The notes under the pieces are model-generated. The model did not search any database and was not told where the DNA came from. It was given only the letters and a program-made list of their open reading frames with translations. Shown here in pieces: positions 1 to 13,779 of a stretch of DNA of 64,000 nucleotides. The position numbers and the translations under genes are program-made. This DNA comes from Mangifera indica (taxonomy: Eukaryota; Streptophyta; Magnoliopsida; Sapindales; Anacardiaceae): the NCBI RefSeq assembly GCF_011075055.1, contig NC_058148.1, positions 1,693,322 to 1,757,321 of the forward strand, written 5' to 3'. Position 1 is the stretch's first letter. The number at the start of each line of letters is the position of its first letter.

Positions 1-1345
1 CTATTCTATGCATGACCATATGATAAGTGTCATACACTTGTGCATATGGGTTAAGAGGCACACAGGTGTGGATAGAAAAAAACAAGACTATGTACCCCTA
101 GATAAAGACAAAAGATGAGTATGCCCCTAGGTTGTATGCATAGAAGGGGAGAGTTAAGTAAGAAGAATAAAAAACCATTAGAGGATACAAAATTCAAGAA
201 AGGCATAGATTAGATGCCTGATTATGTGGATGACAACAGAAGCTTAGATCGAGTTAAATCCAAGTCAAAAGTCAACAACCTTAAGACTACTATCACACAT
301 TTAGATAGTCACCAATTATATGTGTAAGTGATGATAATTGTGAAAGCGATAAGGTTAGATACCTATGAGATGCATCATGCACTCGGTGCTAAGGCGTATA
401 GCCACCTAATTTAGTTTAGATGCGTGTGGCAAGGATGTGGCTTTTAGATATTTCCTCACATGATTAGTGCGATGCACCACATATGTATTTGAAGTAAGGG
501 CCATCTTCATATGGTTATTCAATAGTTCTAATTAACTTATATGGTAAGGGAATGAACTGTTATCAGAGATTTCCTCGTGTGATTAGGGTGTCCCAGTTAG
601 TTAGCCTAATAGGTTGTTTGGCATGTATGTAAGACACAATAATAATTTTCACCATGGTATTAGATATATTGATACCGGTTTGGATCATCCCAGTTTTTCA
701 TGGATGATCCATGCTTGGGCATCGAGGTGCCACCGTGTGCCATATTTAGCCAATGAATGGAACACAAATTTTAGCATCAGTTTATTTGTGTTAGTTTTAG
801 GTGTTGAAAGGTCACCACTTATTAAGTTTTGCTCACATGTTTCCTTTCCTATATTTTACAGGCAGAGGTAAGTAGTGAGGCAAGCAAGGGATTCAACAGT
901 CCAGCGAGCAATTACGAGCGAGAGAGGGGCTTTTTTGGTACTTAAACTTTATCAGACTCTTATTTATTACTATTATTTTTGTTATTATTACTATTTTCAA
1001 AGATAGTGACTCTTGATGTTTTATACAATTGCTTTCATCTATGATTTCTAGATATTTGTCTCTTTATAGGTCTTAATAAATAAAACAATTATTTTTATTA
1101 TTATACCTTTTTGCATGCTTTATATTTATAATAATGCACTAAAGTTTTCAAATAAGTTAAGTTGTGTATGTTTCTTTTGGTATATTCTCATCAAAGGTAT
1201 ATATCTAGAGAGAGGTGTTATAGGTTATATAGGGGACGCCTATCGTGTATTACAGATTTCTTCTTGAAAATATTAGTAGGGATGTACAATTTAAGTTATT
1301 GTTTCAGTATCAGGTTCAAAATAAATAAGAAAACAAATGTATGAG
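1..1345 (+). repeat. Ty3/gypsy Del/Tekay-like LTR, copy A (starts outside window)
   Basis: This stretch matches, with many point differences, the copy at 10860-12067 over more than 1.1 kb. Shared landmarks include the opening 'tattctatgca' block, a block around 400 versus 11260 and the sequence around 780-930 versus 11640-11780. CpG-decayed 'cacatgaccatgt'-type palindromes of the kind common in plant Del/Tekay LTRs are present. An acceptor-like pyrimidine stretch ending TTTTACAG lies at 861. No gag-pol lies beside it. The family name is inferred from LTR style only; the right boundary is approximate. Confidence 0.5.
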
Positions 1346-2054
1346 TTGTTGATAATAAGATTTTCTATTTAAATATAATCTTTCTCAAACGTATTTTATC
1401 CCTCGTGTGACACTTGTTTCCTCCAAATTTTAATTTAAGATATTTGATATGCATCGAATCGTTGACAATTTCGTGTCATATGTTACCAAATTAGAAATAA
1501 GGAAATGGTTATAACTTAGTTCAGTTGTAATTGCAACTTTAAAAATTTTGTTTAGGGAATGTTATTGTCATTTTTTTCAATAAGGATTTTAGTATTAGTT
1601 TAACTACAATGTTTCCTAATAAAATTTAATTATTAGTAATAAATGATTTTATTTTTGTTGAGATGCTTCAATTCTTCTTAGAAATTAAACATCTTGGGTT
1701 GGTTAATATATTATGACTTGTTATATAGTTCATTCAGGTGTGCATTCAATTATTCTAAAATTATTTATATTACCCACTCATTAAGCTTTTAGCTCTCCTT
1801 TATAGAATTTTCTCTTCTAGGATATCTCTAAGACCGTGTTGAGCGTGACTTTACTCAAGATTGTGTCATGATATAGAATCTTTAGTAGGTCTCATTTTGC
1901 TTATGTTATGTGAATCTTTTTTAGAACTTTATGTAAATATTAAAAGGTCAAAGGCATAACTAGAAACTTATTTTCATGATTTGAAATAGAAATCAAGGTG
2001 CTTTTATGTGCAACTATAGTAAGGCTAGAGGCCTAGACATGATATTATAAATAA

Positions 2055-2059
2055 GTGTG

Positions 2060-2090
<31 letters not shown>
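2055..2090. repeat. (GT)n(AT)n(GT)n microsatellite
   Basis: A compound dinucleotide tract is directly visible: a short GT run, five AT units, then ten uninterrupted GT units. Confidence 0.95.
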
Positions 2091-2184
2091 ATGGTAGAAT
2101 ATTTTAAATAGATTTATAGGATACTTCTTGCCCTCATATGTTCCATAAGAGTGTTAGGATATTATGAGATTAGTTGGTCAGGAC

Positions 2185-3587
2185 AGGTCCTGTCAACAGA
2201 TGTCTAAGTGTATAAGTTACAAAGGAAGTTTAGCTTTTATAGCTTTGTCATATGGTTTTTTAGTAGTTTTTTTAGCTATACAATACTCTTCTATAGACAG
2301 TTCATATTTTTTGATAGGTTTTAATAAAACTTCACAAACCAATCTATTCATTTTTTTCTTGGCCAATATGCCCTAATCTAGCATTTCATGTATTTGCATT
2401 TACATTCACACTTTTATGAGTAGCAAATAAAGAAAAACTAACATTATTAGGGTGTCCAACACCATAAAATCATTTAATACTAAACTAAATCTATAGAAAT
2501 CAATATCATTATAAATTTTAATAGAGTTTCTAGATAAATTCAAATTATATCATAGATTTAGAAGAATAAGCACCAAGACCAAGTTTTGTCGAATGTCTAA
2601 AGCATATAGAACTTTATATAGGTATAGGTTTTGACCACCTTGCAAAACTAATTTGCACGTGCCTATCCTTTTTACTTCAACCCTTGTGTTGAAGCCTACA
2701 TAAATCCAACAAAATTCTATAAAAAATCCTTTGTCATGAGTTACATGGTTTGTGTCTACAGTCTACATAGGATGAGATTTGGTTAATAACATAGTATCGA
2801 AAGAAAAAATTCATAACTCAAGGTAGTGAGACTACCTTTTTTAGCTCTATACATTTAATAGTGAAATAGCCTTTTATACCACAATTGTAACAAGTTATTT
2901 TAGTTTTGTCTCTTTTTCTAGCACATTTACCTTTCTTTTATTGAAATTGCTTATTTTGGTTTTAAGGGCCTTTTACAACCTCTGTCCCCTTCGTAGACTT
3001 TTTCCACTTACTTTTAAAGCCAAAAACCTATTAGAACTAGACTATGCAACTTATACATGAGCATTTGGTCCGGCTACCTTAAGACATTTGTTTTCTAGCT
3101 CAATATGGTCGGTCATATTCACCTAGTTGACTTTAGCTATATAATCATATTTGACATGTTCTTCAGATATTGTTTCATTGATTTGTTAGGGATCTTCTTA
3201 TATGTGTTAAATTTAATGATCAATTACCTCATTTTAGAGATAGTAGTTCCTCTAAACTTTTTTTTTCAAAGCCATCCATATGGATTGTGCAGTTAGGAAT
3301 TATTGGTATTCATCTACCGGATCATCATTCATGGAGTTCATCAAGATTCCATGCACATTAGAGTCTTTCTTCTTTCATCCATGATATACATTCATATCAT
3401 GTTTGTGTTGGGCATTATTGGGGTTTTGCCCTCTAGCTAATTGCATCTCTTCGTTAGCCTAATTTAGTACCTCCAAGTCTTCTTGCTTATTTAGGACATA
3501 ATGCATATTTAAATGCCATATATTATAGTTATCCTCATTCAATTTCTCACCTTTATAAAAATTAGCTATAATATTCATGGATGTCAT
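2185..3587 (-). pseudogene. Ty1/copia gag-protease-pre-integrase relic
   Basis: Minus-strand translation gives a copia Gag that can start at the ATG at 3587 (begins MTSMNIIANFYKGEKLNEDN, followed by an IW motif). A retroviral zinc knuckle follows near 2868-2905 (CYNCGIKGYFTIKC, with Y for the usual H). A decayed protease and GAG-pre-integrase segment ends in a WxARLGHIGQ-like block near 2360. Stops and frameshifts break every part, including a TAG soon after the Gag N-terminus. Similarity ends near 2185, before the integrase core. No primer-binding site or LTR was found beside it, so it is a fragment of a longer element. Confidence 0.72.
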
Positions 3588-5379
3588 GGTTAATTAGACT
3601 ATAGAGATATATTAGACACAATGTTAACTAATGTGATTATATACACAACAATTGTTACAATTGCACATTAAAATTTAAAATATGTAACTTAACACATGAA
3701 ATCAAAAGTTTATTTTGTTCCCAATCATCTTCTATGATTCAAATGTTTGATATTTTAAAATTTAATCTAATTGCGTTAATATTAATTCTAGATGAAAATT
3801 TCATTAAGTTCTACCAGTCTTTAAATTCTCACATTTAACATTTATAATATGCGATACAAAAAATATGCATCACTACTTTGACTAGGTCTATTTTATCATC
3901 TCGCGCAATTCTTTGAGTCACTTTATTTATGATAAAGTCTCTATGTCGTCTGCGATAACCCACATGCCTCGCACTTCCTTGATTTGGGTAAAACAATAAA
4001 TCAAAGGATTTTCTCACATTTATTACAATGCGTCGCTCTTTGCCAAGCTATAATCCATCCACATAATTCAAAAATTCTTAAAATTCTTGTCTTGAACAAG
4101 ATCATTTATCATGAGAGTCTAATGGTCATGTATAAACATAAATATACCATATATCATCTCTTTTTTGGTTAAGAGTATTCGACTTATTTTTAAATCTAAA
4201 TATGTATGATATGTAGCTTCATATGCATTATTAAACTGTCACATGGTCTCATCTTATACTTTATATAATGGTCGTTAATCATTATGTTTGCATGTCTTAG
4301 AAACGTGTGTTTTGAAACACTATTATGTAATTGCATAAGGTGGAATGATGTCTTACACGTTTTTATGCGTCGTAAGACCCATTGGTTTTGTACCACACAT
4401 TGATTTGAGTGTCAAGGTACTATCACACTTGAAAACAAGGTTTCATGTGCTCTCACGCTTGAAAATAATAACCCACATGACCTAACATGTTGGAACAAGG
4501 CTCTACACACCATCATGCACTGTGATAGTGTCCTACATGCCTTTTTAAGTCGAAACATTGTATCACGCATCGAGACAATTTCTTATACATCGTCATGTGT
4601 CAGTGGTATGGATTAGGTCCAATTGACTTGTTTACTCTATCCGGTCAAATCGTTGACCAATCAAGTAACCTAATAAGTGTTGACCAGTTTGGGTTGCTCA
4701 GTTAACTTGTTAACAACTGGGTTTGGCTAACCCATTAACCAAACAGGTTAGGAAATCAAGTTTTTTCAACCTAATTGCACCCATGACAGTCAAAGAATCC
4801 TAAAAATTTCTTAATTCAATTCACCATTTCTTGTTATCTATCGGGCTACAAACATTAGGCTTTTGATCATCCTTTGCTGACTATCTTAACTGTAGTGATT
4901 TTCGGATCGACATCACTGAAATTTGGCAAAATCGAGGCATAAAAGTCATAGTTTTAGGTCTCAATTTTCGTCCATTTTGACCTTATTTTAGTGTGATTTT
5001 CATGTTAAAACATGCAATACATATCTAGGAATCATCATAACCTGTTTTTAAGTCTCAATTCATGCAATTTTGCACAAACTAATTGGAATGCAAAAATTCA
5101 AATTATAATGTAAAAACAACAATTCCATGCAATTCAATATACAAAATAACAGGTACAAAAATTAACTTAGGGTTTGATACATATATTGGAAAAATTCAAC
5201 TAATTTTGTAAATTTGAAATACTTCGGAAAGCATCGAATCTTTCCTTGGACAGTCTACTGTGTGGTTATTAGTTTTCTGCAATACATGTTTGCCTTTGTA
5301 CCTTGTAATACTCATCTCCAGGTACATATCCTTGTCAGAAAGATACACTTGCAAAGATATGTCAACCAAAAACATCCTC
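3588..5379. other. No gene seen; AT-rich repeat-derived DNA
   Basis: All open frames are short and frequently interrupted. From about 4290 to 4600 a loose array repeats elements like 'catgt/cacgc' plus 'gaaacaagg' at irregular 25-40 bp intervals, resembling degraded satellite-like sequence inside plant LTRs. Around 4620-4740 a cluster of 'gttgacc/ggttaa' motifs occurs. I cannot assign a family. Confidence 0.5.
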
Positions 5380-6130
5380 AAAAGTATGAATCAATAAAAA
5401 AATTGTATGGTATTTTAAGATTAAACCCTACATCCCTATATGTGTAATTAATAAAACATCATATTTATTATAATTAATTTGAAACCAAACTTGATGTGGA
5501 TCTTTTGCATGTATTAATTAAGTTCAAGGTGCATTAAGATTTAGAATCTTCAAAGAAACATTTAGTTAAGCTTGGCCAAGTAAGAGATTAAGAACCCTTG
5601 ACAATTTAAGAAGATAAATGACCAAGAAACAACCAAAGGCTAAAAGAAACACCACCGGCCAAGGGATTCCACCACCTAACTCTAATCGAGAGAGAAAGGA
5701 TAAAAGAGACAAGAATAATTGACCAAAAACACATCCACAGCTTAAATGAGAACAACTGGCCAAGGGAAAAAGGATAAAGGAAACTAGTTGCTTAATGAAC
5801 AAACACCAAAATTTCATTAACCAAGTTTCTAAATATTACATGGAGAAATTAGACCTTTATAAAGGCCTAAGAAAACAATAAACTATTACATTTGAATACA
5901 AATATAAGGTAAAATATTAGGTCATGAGGCGTTCCCCAAATGACAATGGATAAGGATAACCCTAAACTTGACAACCTTGTCTTTACCAAATTGGGAATCC
6001 TTAAGCCACTCACATGTCTCTTCCATTAATGCTTCTCCTTGCTTAACTTGGATTTGTGTCTTCCTAAGGTGAGCAAATACAAAAATGCTTAATGAAGTTC
6101 ATTATAATAAAGTACAAAATTAAGCTAATA
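5380..6130 (-). repeat. LTR-like segment with TATA box (minus strand)
   Basis: On the minus strand a TATA-like CCTTTATAAAGG palindrome lies near 5853-5864, followed by a leader with repeated 'ccttggcc' and 'ccaccacc' motifs, as in plant LTR promoters. No target duplication, primer-binding site or paired LTR was found, so this is a weak call. Confidence 0.3.
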
Positions 6131-6399
6131 CATATTAAACACATGCATCTATATTGGGTTTAATTACTAGGCTTGGATCCAAGTGAGTATATTACATATA
6201 ATGAAATAGTTTGGGCCCAAAGATAAGTGTAGGACTGGTTGATATGAAGTTTAGGCATGGGTTTTGGCTAAGATGGTGGAGCTTGATAAGTTTCTTAATG
6301 GATCCTTGGGTGGCTTTATATCAAAACCACATGCCTGAAAATCAAACGAAGTCAAATGCAATCCCTGAGTGCATAACTAAAACATGGAAACCTAAATGA

Positions 6400-8420
6400 C
6401 ATACACAAATAAACATTATAACACAAAAAGACTTAACTGCCCTTGCTCATTTGACATCCCATGTTTGCTCATTGGCTTTCACGTTGCTACTCTGTTCTAC
6501 AATCTTAATTATAAAATTACAAAAGGAATATGATGAGTGAAACACATTCAGTAAGTAAATGTCTTTTTGGTCGTGAATGCATAACAAAATCATAATCATA
6601 ATTAAAAATTCGTCTCCTGTGTCATATCTCGATGTGGTATTTCGGATATTTTTCTAGCATCTTAGATACCCATTAAATTATCTCAATGTTTAGCATCAAA
6701 TCATTAATAGTGATGTCATCCCAAATGACTAAGCCACATGATGTATATTAGTGCCCTAAAAGCTTGGTGAAAACATAAGACATCCAAAATATCAATGTCA
6801 GAAGAGAAGTACAACCTTAAGCCTCTCCTAAAACTATAGAAGCATCCTAAATTCTAAGACGTCTAACATCAATGCAAAATTATCAAACGGGTATTAAGGT
6901 CACATTGATTAGCCTAATTGCTTTCACAAATTAACCTTACACGTTGCTGTAGTTTTCGACTTTGAATCACTTTGGTTAAGGTCCATATCATCATACATAG
7001 TCAAATAGCCCCCTAAAATCCCTTTGTATCATCAAACACATAATCGGGCACAATTACTAAATATCACCTCATGTTTCCTTCGTTATGGCTTTACTTGTTA
7101 TTCCTTATGATTATCCCTACTAAGGTAAAACAATCATTACATAGACACTAAGAGATATAGAAAACGTGCTCTAGTGTTACAACATTCATAAACCTTTTTT
7201 CATGAATTTCCCTTAAATGTACATAGGGTTGTACCCTTGATACACGAGGATGTATTGCCTAACTTACATAAGCATGTAACTTTAGGGCAGGATACACGAT
7301 AGTGTGTCTTATACCACAGGGGCATGTACATAATCCCAAATTTACATGCTTGTGAAAAAACCTAACACAAAGACTATTCATCCTTAATTATATATAATTG
7401 TGTATCTACCCATAGATGAATATATAGCATGATTTTTCAAAAGTGCGATTTTGCCTGGAAATGTAAATTCCAACCATCCTAAACAATTTTCCATTAATCA
7501 AAATGTCTCTAAACTATTTGTCGTTTACCCTAACATACTTTTAATGCATTAAGATCATCATATGCACTTCAATTCCTTGCAAACATAACATCAACATGAA
7601 GATTCGAGAAACTATGCAAAACATTAACTATTTCAATACATAATTCTACTTCCTTCAGTAATTTAATTCAGTCACTGAAGTTTTGAATGCATTTGCACCA
7701 TTTATCTATGTCCTATTATCCAAAGTAATCATGGTATATTACTTAGAGCAAGAGCCGATTGCTAATGCATTAAATGTGTTAAACATGAATTCCAAACAAG
7801 CATTTCATGATCCATAATCATAAAATTCACTCAATTATGCATCACCTCATCAATCAATGTTATTTATATAAGAATTACAAGACAATTACACAACATCAAT
7901 TATTAATTTAAGAAATAATCCAAATCAAACCAAAAGACTATCGTACTTACCTCTTTTTTATGGTCCAAGAGCGAGTCTTCATGTGGCAAGACAAATTCCT
8001 AAGCTTCCCGTGTATTTCATGGCCTCAAAAGCATCTATAAAGTCTCTTAACTCTTTGTGTTTGTTGGAATTGTGTGAAAGAATGGCAGCTAACGCATTTG
8101 GGGTCTTTTTTATTTTCACTGTATTTCATGATACATGACCATGTATCATACCATACATGGGCATGTATATCATTATCTAATAATAGCAATTTCTGAAATC
8201 ACTACAAAACTAATCCTTATCCAAAATTCAAACATGTTTACCATACATAGATGTGTATATCTTTCATATTTAGCCAATTTACACACATCACATGGGAAAA
8301 AATATTTTTGCCCTTATTAACAAATACATAAGCGTGTGGCCTTCCCACATGGTCGTGCAACCTTAAAAATACTATACATGATTAAACAAGAATGTAAATG
8401 TAGGGTTTTTAGGTCGCCAA
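6400..8420 (-). repeat. Ty3/gypsy Del/Tekay-like LTR, copy D (reverse orientation)
   Basis: Read on the minus strand, this block follows the same order of landmarks as the copy at 46468-49110. A 'gggaaggccaca' and 'gggcaaaaa' block lies at 8360-8290. A donor-like AGAG/GTAAGT follows at 7950. A series of 'tacatgcccctgtgg'-type palindromes covers 7400-7200. A 'tcactcatcatattcc' and acceptor-like block lies at 6540-6497. It is therefore a reversed copy of the family seen at 1-1345 and 9733-12067. Both boundaries are approximate and no internal coding region adjoins it. Confidence 0.5.
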
Positions 8421-9732
8421 CAACCGATAGTGTAGCAAAACTTAAAAATTTTATAAAACAAATCATTTTGAAAAACCTTAGCTAGGAAACTTATTTCAAA
8501 CATAAAATTTATGAAACATGCAAAAACACAATTAAGTTGTTTTAGATTTATACCTGCATTGATAGCTCCTTCAAACTTCATATGACTAAGAGAAAGAACA
8601 TTATCTAACCCTTACGAGGCAGTACCTTGGTATCTACACTAAGCACAAACACACAAAAGGTGAATTCAAGCGAAAAGGCTATAGGGCTTTTGACTGGAAA
8701 ATCTTGTGTTCTTAAGAGGAGAGAAAGAGTGATCATGCCTTATATATTTGTGCAGGTGTCTAAACACGACTAACATTTCAAGTATACATGACACCTTCAA
8801 GACACATGCATGACTAGTATGAGAAATTACACAAATGGTATTCTTTTTCTTCTCGCATAATCAATACATGTCAAGGCATGATCGACTTTCACAAAAATCA
8901 TGCACGGTTGTCATCCTTGTGTGTGTCAACTGTGATGGCATCTAATCCATGGTGTTAGTCGACACTTTACATGTGCATGGCTGATAACTTGATCCATTAA
9001 GTGTATGACTGACATGCAATATGCATAGTTGTGTACTTGGTCAAGACATGACTAAATTGAGATATTTCAACTTATTAGGTAAACCTAGTCTATTTACGGT
9101 TTTTCTCTCTTCCCTAAACACAAGGATTATCACTAAATGATCCTTGCCTCTAGGTTCAAATCAACCTTTTTATATGTGTGATCTATAAGCTCTTTATTAA
9201 ACTACTAATGCTCAGATTTGGATCAAATCCAAACACAAACTAGGATTGGCTTCTAGCAAAGTATTATGGCCACTCGGATGACAAAGTACTAGCGAACATC
9301 TCTTAAGTTTTTACAAAATCATAATTACGTAACTTCACTCCTTTCATCAACCAATATCTCTCAAGATTGAGACATAGAACTTTGTTTATCTGAGTGGTTC
9401 CTCAGTATGAATTGATACAAATTAATGACTAACATGGGTTAGGCTATAACCTTATCCCACAATAGCCATAAATTCAAGCAGTCATGGATATCATTCAGTA
9501 TTCTCATGTAAGATATCTTTTTTTTTTTAGTAAGTATATATTAACAAAGAACAAGAAATGCAATCTAAACTCAACTTGAAGTATGAATCATCAAGCTAGC
9601 ATAACTAAGCAAAGATCATATAAAGGTTTATCTCAAATCTTTTCCATAAGAAAAGTTCCTAAGTGAAAAGGAAACAAGGAGAAAATAAACAAAACAACAT
9701 AAAACCTTGTTGAGAGCCTATTTAAGAGCTTT
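8421..9732. other. No gene seen; AT-rich spacer between opposing LTRs
   Basis: There is no open frame with recognisable protein similarity. The sequence contains scattered 'catgcatgac' motifs like those of the flanking LTR family and a T10 tract near 9520. It lies between a minus-strand and a plus-strand LTR of one family and may be remains of their internal or untranslated regions. Confidence 0.5.
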
Positions 9733-12067
9733 TGTAATACCTACAAGTAAGCTTAAGGGTATTTTAGTCTTTTTTCTAGTTTTAAATTTGATAATTAATG
9801 ATTTTTAGAGGTACATGCCCATATATGGAGGTACACATGACCATGCATGGTCATAAAAAGTTCAATTGGTGGATTAGATTATGATTATGGTGAAATAAGA
9901 AATTGCTCTAGTTATGCAACTGAATACATGCTTGTGTATCATGTGCTGGAATTAAAATAAAAACACGATAACCCTAATTCTCTCACATTATCATTTATTA
10001 TTGTAGAAAGTAAAGAGTATAAGAGAGAAAAGGAGTAATGTCATAGCTTAAGAAGCTACCATCGATCGCTAGAATTACCATAGTCACGTAAGGGAAGTGT
10101 TTTCACCAAAATCCAAGTAAGTGGGATGGCTTTTAGTGAGTTTAATGTGAATCTGCATGTAGTGATAAGGTGGCTTATTGATCTCGTAATATACTCATGC
10201 CTGATAGTGCTTATTAAATTAATTAATAGGATGATAAATATTTGTGTTATAATCAAAGATTGAATGTAAAGATTATGTGCTATTATGAATATATGGGTTC
10301 AAATATACTATTGTGATTAATTTAAGGTTGACTTGCTTGAATACATTATGTATATCACTGTAACCTACAAATAAACATTGTTAGGACTTTTGAACGAGGC
10401 TTGAAATATGGAATAAATGTATAATGTAGTGATACCTAGGGTTGCTATAATAAATATGATGAATGGATAAATTGTGATGCTTAAAGATGTATAGATTGTT
10501 TCCTTCATGTATGTGTGCATGTATAAAAGGTTGATCTAGGGTGCTTAGAACCTTTTATCTACATATTGGTTGTGCTAATCTAAAAATGGGGTGATCCAAA
10601 CAATATAGAAACCCTAGAGCGTGAATTCTAAATTGTAACACATAACTGTGCATGGTTTTATATATGCTCATGTGTTATTCCAAAAATTTTGAAAGTTTGG
10701 GAATCTTGTGCTTATTTTGAGGGAAGATATGCTTAGTCATATGGTATAGGACACACTTATACATGACCTTCCAAAAATGGATGACATAGTAGAAGACACT
10801 TGACAAGTACACATGGACCTAAGTGCATAGGAGTGTGTCCAAGTTAACTCCCCATGTGCACTTATTCTATGCACGACTATATGCTAAGTACCACACACTT
10901 GTGTATATGGGTTAGGAGGCATACAAGTGTGGATGGAAAAACACACGACTATATACTCCTAGTCAAAAGCAAAAGACAATTATACATCTAACCTATGTGC
11001 ATAGTAGATGAGAGTTAAACAAGAATAATAATGAGCCATCCGAGGAAAAAGAATTCAAGAAAAGCATATGTTAAGTGTTTGACTACGTGAATGATGATAC
11101 AAGCTTGAATCGAATTGAATCTGGGTCAAAAGTCAATAGCCTTAAAGCTTATGTCATACATTTAGTAGTTACCAACTATATGCATAAGTGACAATAATTG
11201 TGAAAACGATATAGGTGGATATTCATGAGATGTATCATACATTGGAAGCCAAGGCGCATAGCCACCTAGTCTAATTCAAGTGTGTGTGGTAAGAATGCGA
11301 CTTTTAGATATTCCTCATATGATTAGAGGGATGCACAACATATGTTCCCAAGGTAAGGACCATATCTAGATGGTTAGCAATAGTTTTGATTAGCTTATAT
11401 GGTAAGGGAATGAGTTACTATTAGAGATTTTCCCTTGTGATTAGGTTGTCCTAGTTGATTAATCTAATAAGTTGTTTGACATATGCGCAAGGTACAATAG
11501 TACCTTTTACCAGGGCATTAGAATGTCGATTCCAGCTTAGGTCTTTATAACTTTTGTGGATAATCTATGTCAGGGCGCTAAGATGCCATAGTGTGACAAA
11601 ATTCAACTTACGAATGGAACATAAGTTTTATCACCAATTATTTATAACAATTTTGGGTATTGAAAGGTCACCACTTACTGAGTTTTACTCATATGTTTCC
11701 TTTTGTATGTTTTACAGATAGAGATAAGTAGTAGGGTAAATGAGAGGGATCTAATGGTCTAATAAGTAGCTACGAGAGAGAAAAGGGCTATTATGTCATT
11801 TTAGTTTATTTTTTAGATAATTAGTCTATTTTATTGATATTCCAAACATAGTTGTTATTTATTCTCTATGCATTTATTTCATATAAAGATTTTCTAGATA
11901 CTTATTATTATTCTATGAACTTTTATTAATGAAGCATTTATTTTCATCTCTCACCTTTTTGCATGCTTTATAATTATGATCATGTATTAAAATTTTCAAA
12001 TAGTTTAGTTATGCATGTCTCTTTTGATATATTCCTATCAGGGATATGTATGTAGAGAAAGGTTTTA
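9733..12067 (+). repeat. Ty3/gypsy Del/Tekay-like LTR, copy B, cut by a LINE
   Basis: It begins with TGTAATACC followed by an 'aagggtattttagtc' block, a start typical of Del/Tekay-type plant LTRs. It contains a 'tacacatgaccatgcatgg' palindrome near 9830, a donor-like AAGTAAGT at about 10116-10122, and from 10860 onward matches copy A. An acceptor-like TTTTACAG occurs at 11710-11717. Similarity to copy A stops near 12067, where LINE sequence begins, so the 3' end is missing. Confidence 0.55.
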
Positions 12068-13319
12068 CAACTTTCCAAGATAGGGCTCAAAAAGTTCCAA
12101 AAGAATGCAAATACAAAAATACAAGCAACAAGTATAATCCAAAAGCAAAGAAACACCCAAGAAACAAGCCTCAACGGTAAAGAACCTTTACCACAAGGAG
12201 CCAAAACCAAGAAGCATCAAGTCAACCATGGCTAAACAATGTCCTAAGCCCCAATTTTGGATGACGGATATCTACTTTTCCTTTACTACCATACTTAACA
12301 TAAAAAGGGCTTTTTCCCTCACCATGAATCTAATCTCCCTTATTAGAGATTGAGTGTCTCTAGCCTTTTGAGAGAAAATCCCATTATTTCGTTATCTCTA
12401 AAGAAAGTAGATTTTAGCACCTAGGCTTAGCTTAGCCAACCAATTTGTCACATTCTTCTATTGCCATGGCACAACATTGTAACTCAAATTGCTCTATCGA
12501 AAGATCTTCCTCAAAATTCCCCTTGTCACCAAGCAAGCAAAGAATAGATAGTTAAAAGATTCCAAAGATTTATTACAAAACATGTAATCCATATCATTAA
12601 TGAGACCAATTTGCTTAAAGCGATTTTTAGTATGCAACTTTCCTTTCATGACCATCCAAACAATAATATAGTGTTTAAGGGTATGTTGTTTGAATAATAA
12701 ATAGTGAAGCCAATTAACTTTTTTCCCTCTTAATGTCATAATCTCCCAACCCGAATGAGTAATAAATGCTCCTATTAAAGAAACATTAGATTTCACCATA
12801 TAGTCACTTTTAAGTGAACTAAAGTTAATTTCCCTCTTGATCTCCATAAGTTTCTATGTGTTAATGCATGGTTAATGCTTTTACCATCACCTACCACATA
12901 GTCAACATAGCATTTAGCCTTATCCCTAAGCTTAAAAAAGCTTCTCCAAGTCCAAAATAGTTTTGAGGAGTTTTAGCCTTTCAAAAGGAACTTTCCTTGA
13001 CATAGTGTTGAGTAGCCCATTGCACCCAAATAAAGTCCTTCTTCCTTGAAGCCATATTCCATAGGTGTCTCATCATTGCCACTTTGTTCCACTCTTTTGT
13101 ATGCATAATTCCAAGACCCCTTTAATTCTAGGAAGACATATGTTTTTCTAAACAACTTTAGCTCTAGAGTTCCCTCTTAAAAGACTTTTCCAAAAGAAGG
13201 ATTTAAGGAAGCTTTCAATGCACTTGTGTATACTAGAAGAAAGGATAAATAAGTTGGACCAATAAATTTGGATACTAAAAAGGATAGATTTAATAAGTAT
13301 AAGTCTTCTTGTGTATGAT
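12068..13319 (-). mobile_element. 5'-truncated LINE remnant with zf-RVT domain
   Basis: Three minus-strand fragments, in order 13342 to 12494, carry the end of a plant L1-type ORF2. First comes the post-polymerase block (RRLILIKSILFSIQIYW, then a FFW motif). A broken middle follows. Last is a zf-RVT-like domain with an IVWMVMKGKLHTKNR core and a C..CN.S.ES..LFFAC cysteine pattern at about 12520-12680. The catalytic polymerase palm is absent, and stops and frameshifts separate the parts. The 3' non-coding tail runs down to about 12068; no clear poly(A) was seen. It abuts two different LTRs, a gypsy-like one on its left and a copia one on its right. Confidence 0.68.
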
Positions 13320-13752
13320 GAGATATCTTCTCCTATGCTCAAGAGTGATAAATCCTTTATCGATAAACCATAGTCTCTATGTATCTCACAATATGGCTGA
13401 TTACTACCTTTATCGTCACACTAATTATAATGACATGCTAGATAATGTCAAACCATATTCATCCTTACATAAGACGGTTTGGTGACCTCAAGCCAAAGGA
13501 TTATATGCATTCATGGTGTTCAGAGGATTATAAACATTTCTAGAATGACCATTTAATATGTGCATAGGATTTTCACGATCAGTCGTTGGATTCCCTCATC
13601 ATAGTTTTACCATTCTAAGGACATATTATTCACATTATCATATAATTAAATACACATAAATAGAATAACAATAAATCCTTTTATCAATAGTTAATATAAA
13701 ATTATATCCATAAATGTCAAATATTATTGGCCATAAGGCATCTACCGTAACA
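13320..13752 (-). repeat. Truncated 3' LTR of the 13.3-16.4 kb copia
   Basis: It starts TGTTACGG on the minus strand after a purine-rich tract (caagtaggaaa) and aligns along its length with the first part of the LTRs at 17196 and 22580. Shared blocks include 'tttatggatataatt', 'ttattgttatt' and 'cataggagaagat'. Only the first third to half of the LTR remains. Confidence 0.75.
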
Positions 13753-13779
13753 ATTTCCTACTTGTATTATAGCTAATTA

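Noticed and set aside
11980..12210. 76-codon hydrophobic minus-strand frame that looks like a small membrane protein
   Set aside because: It spans the junction of a gypsy LTR and the LINE 3' untranslated tail; T/G-rich LINE tails commonly give hydrophobic frames.
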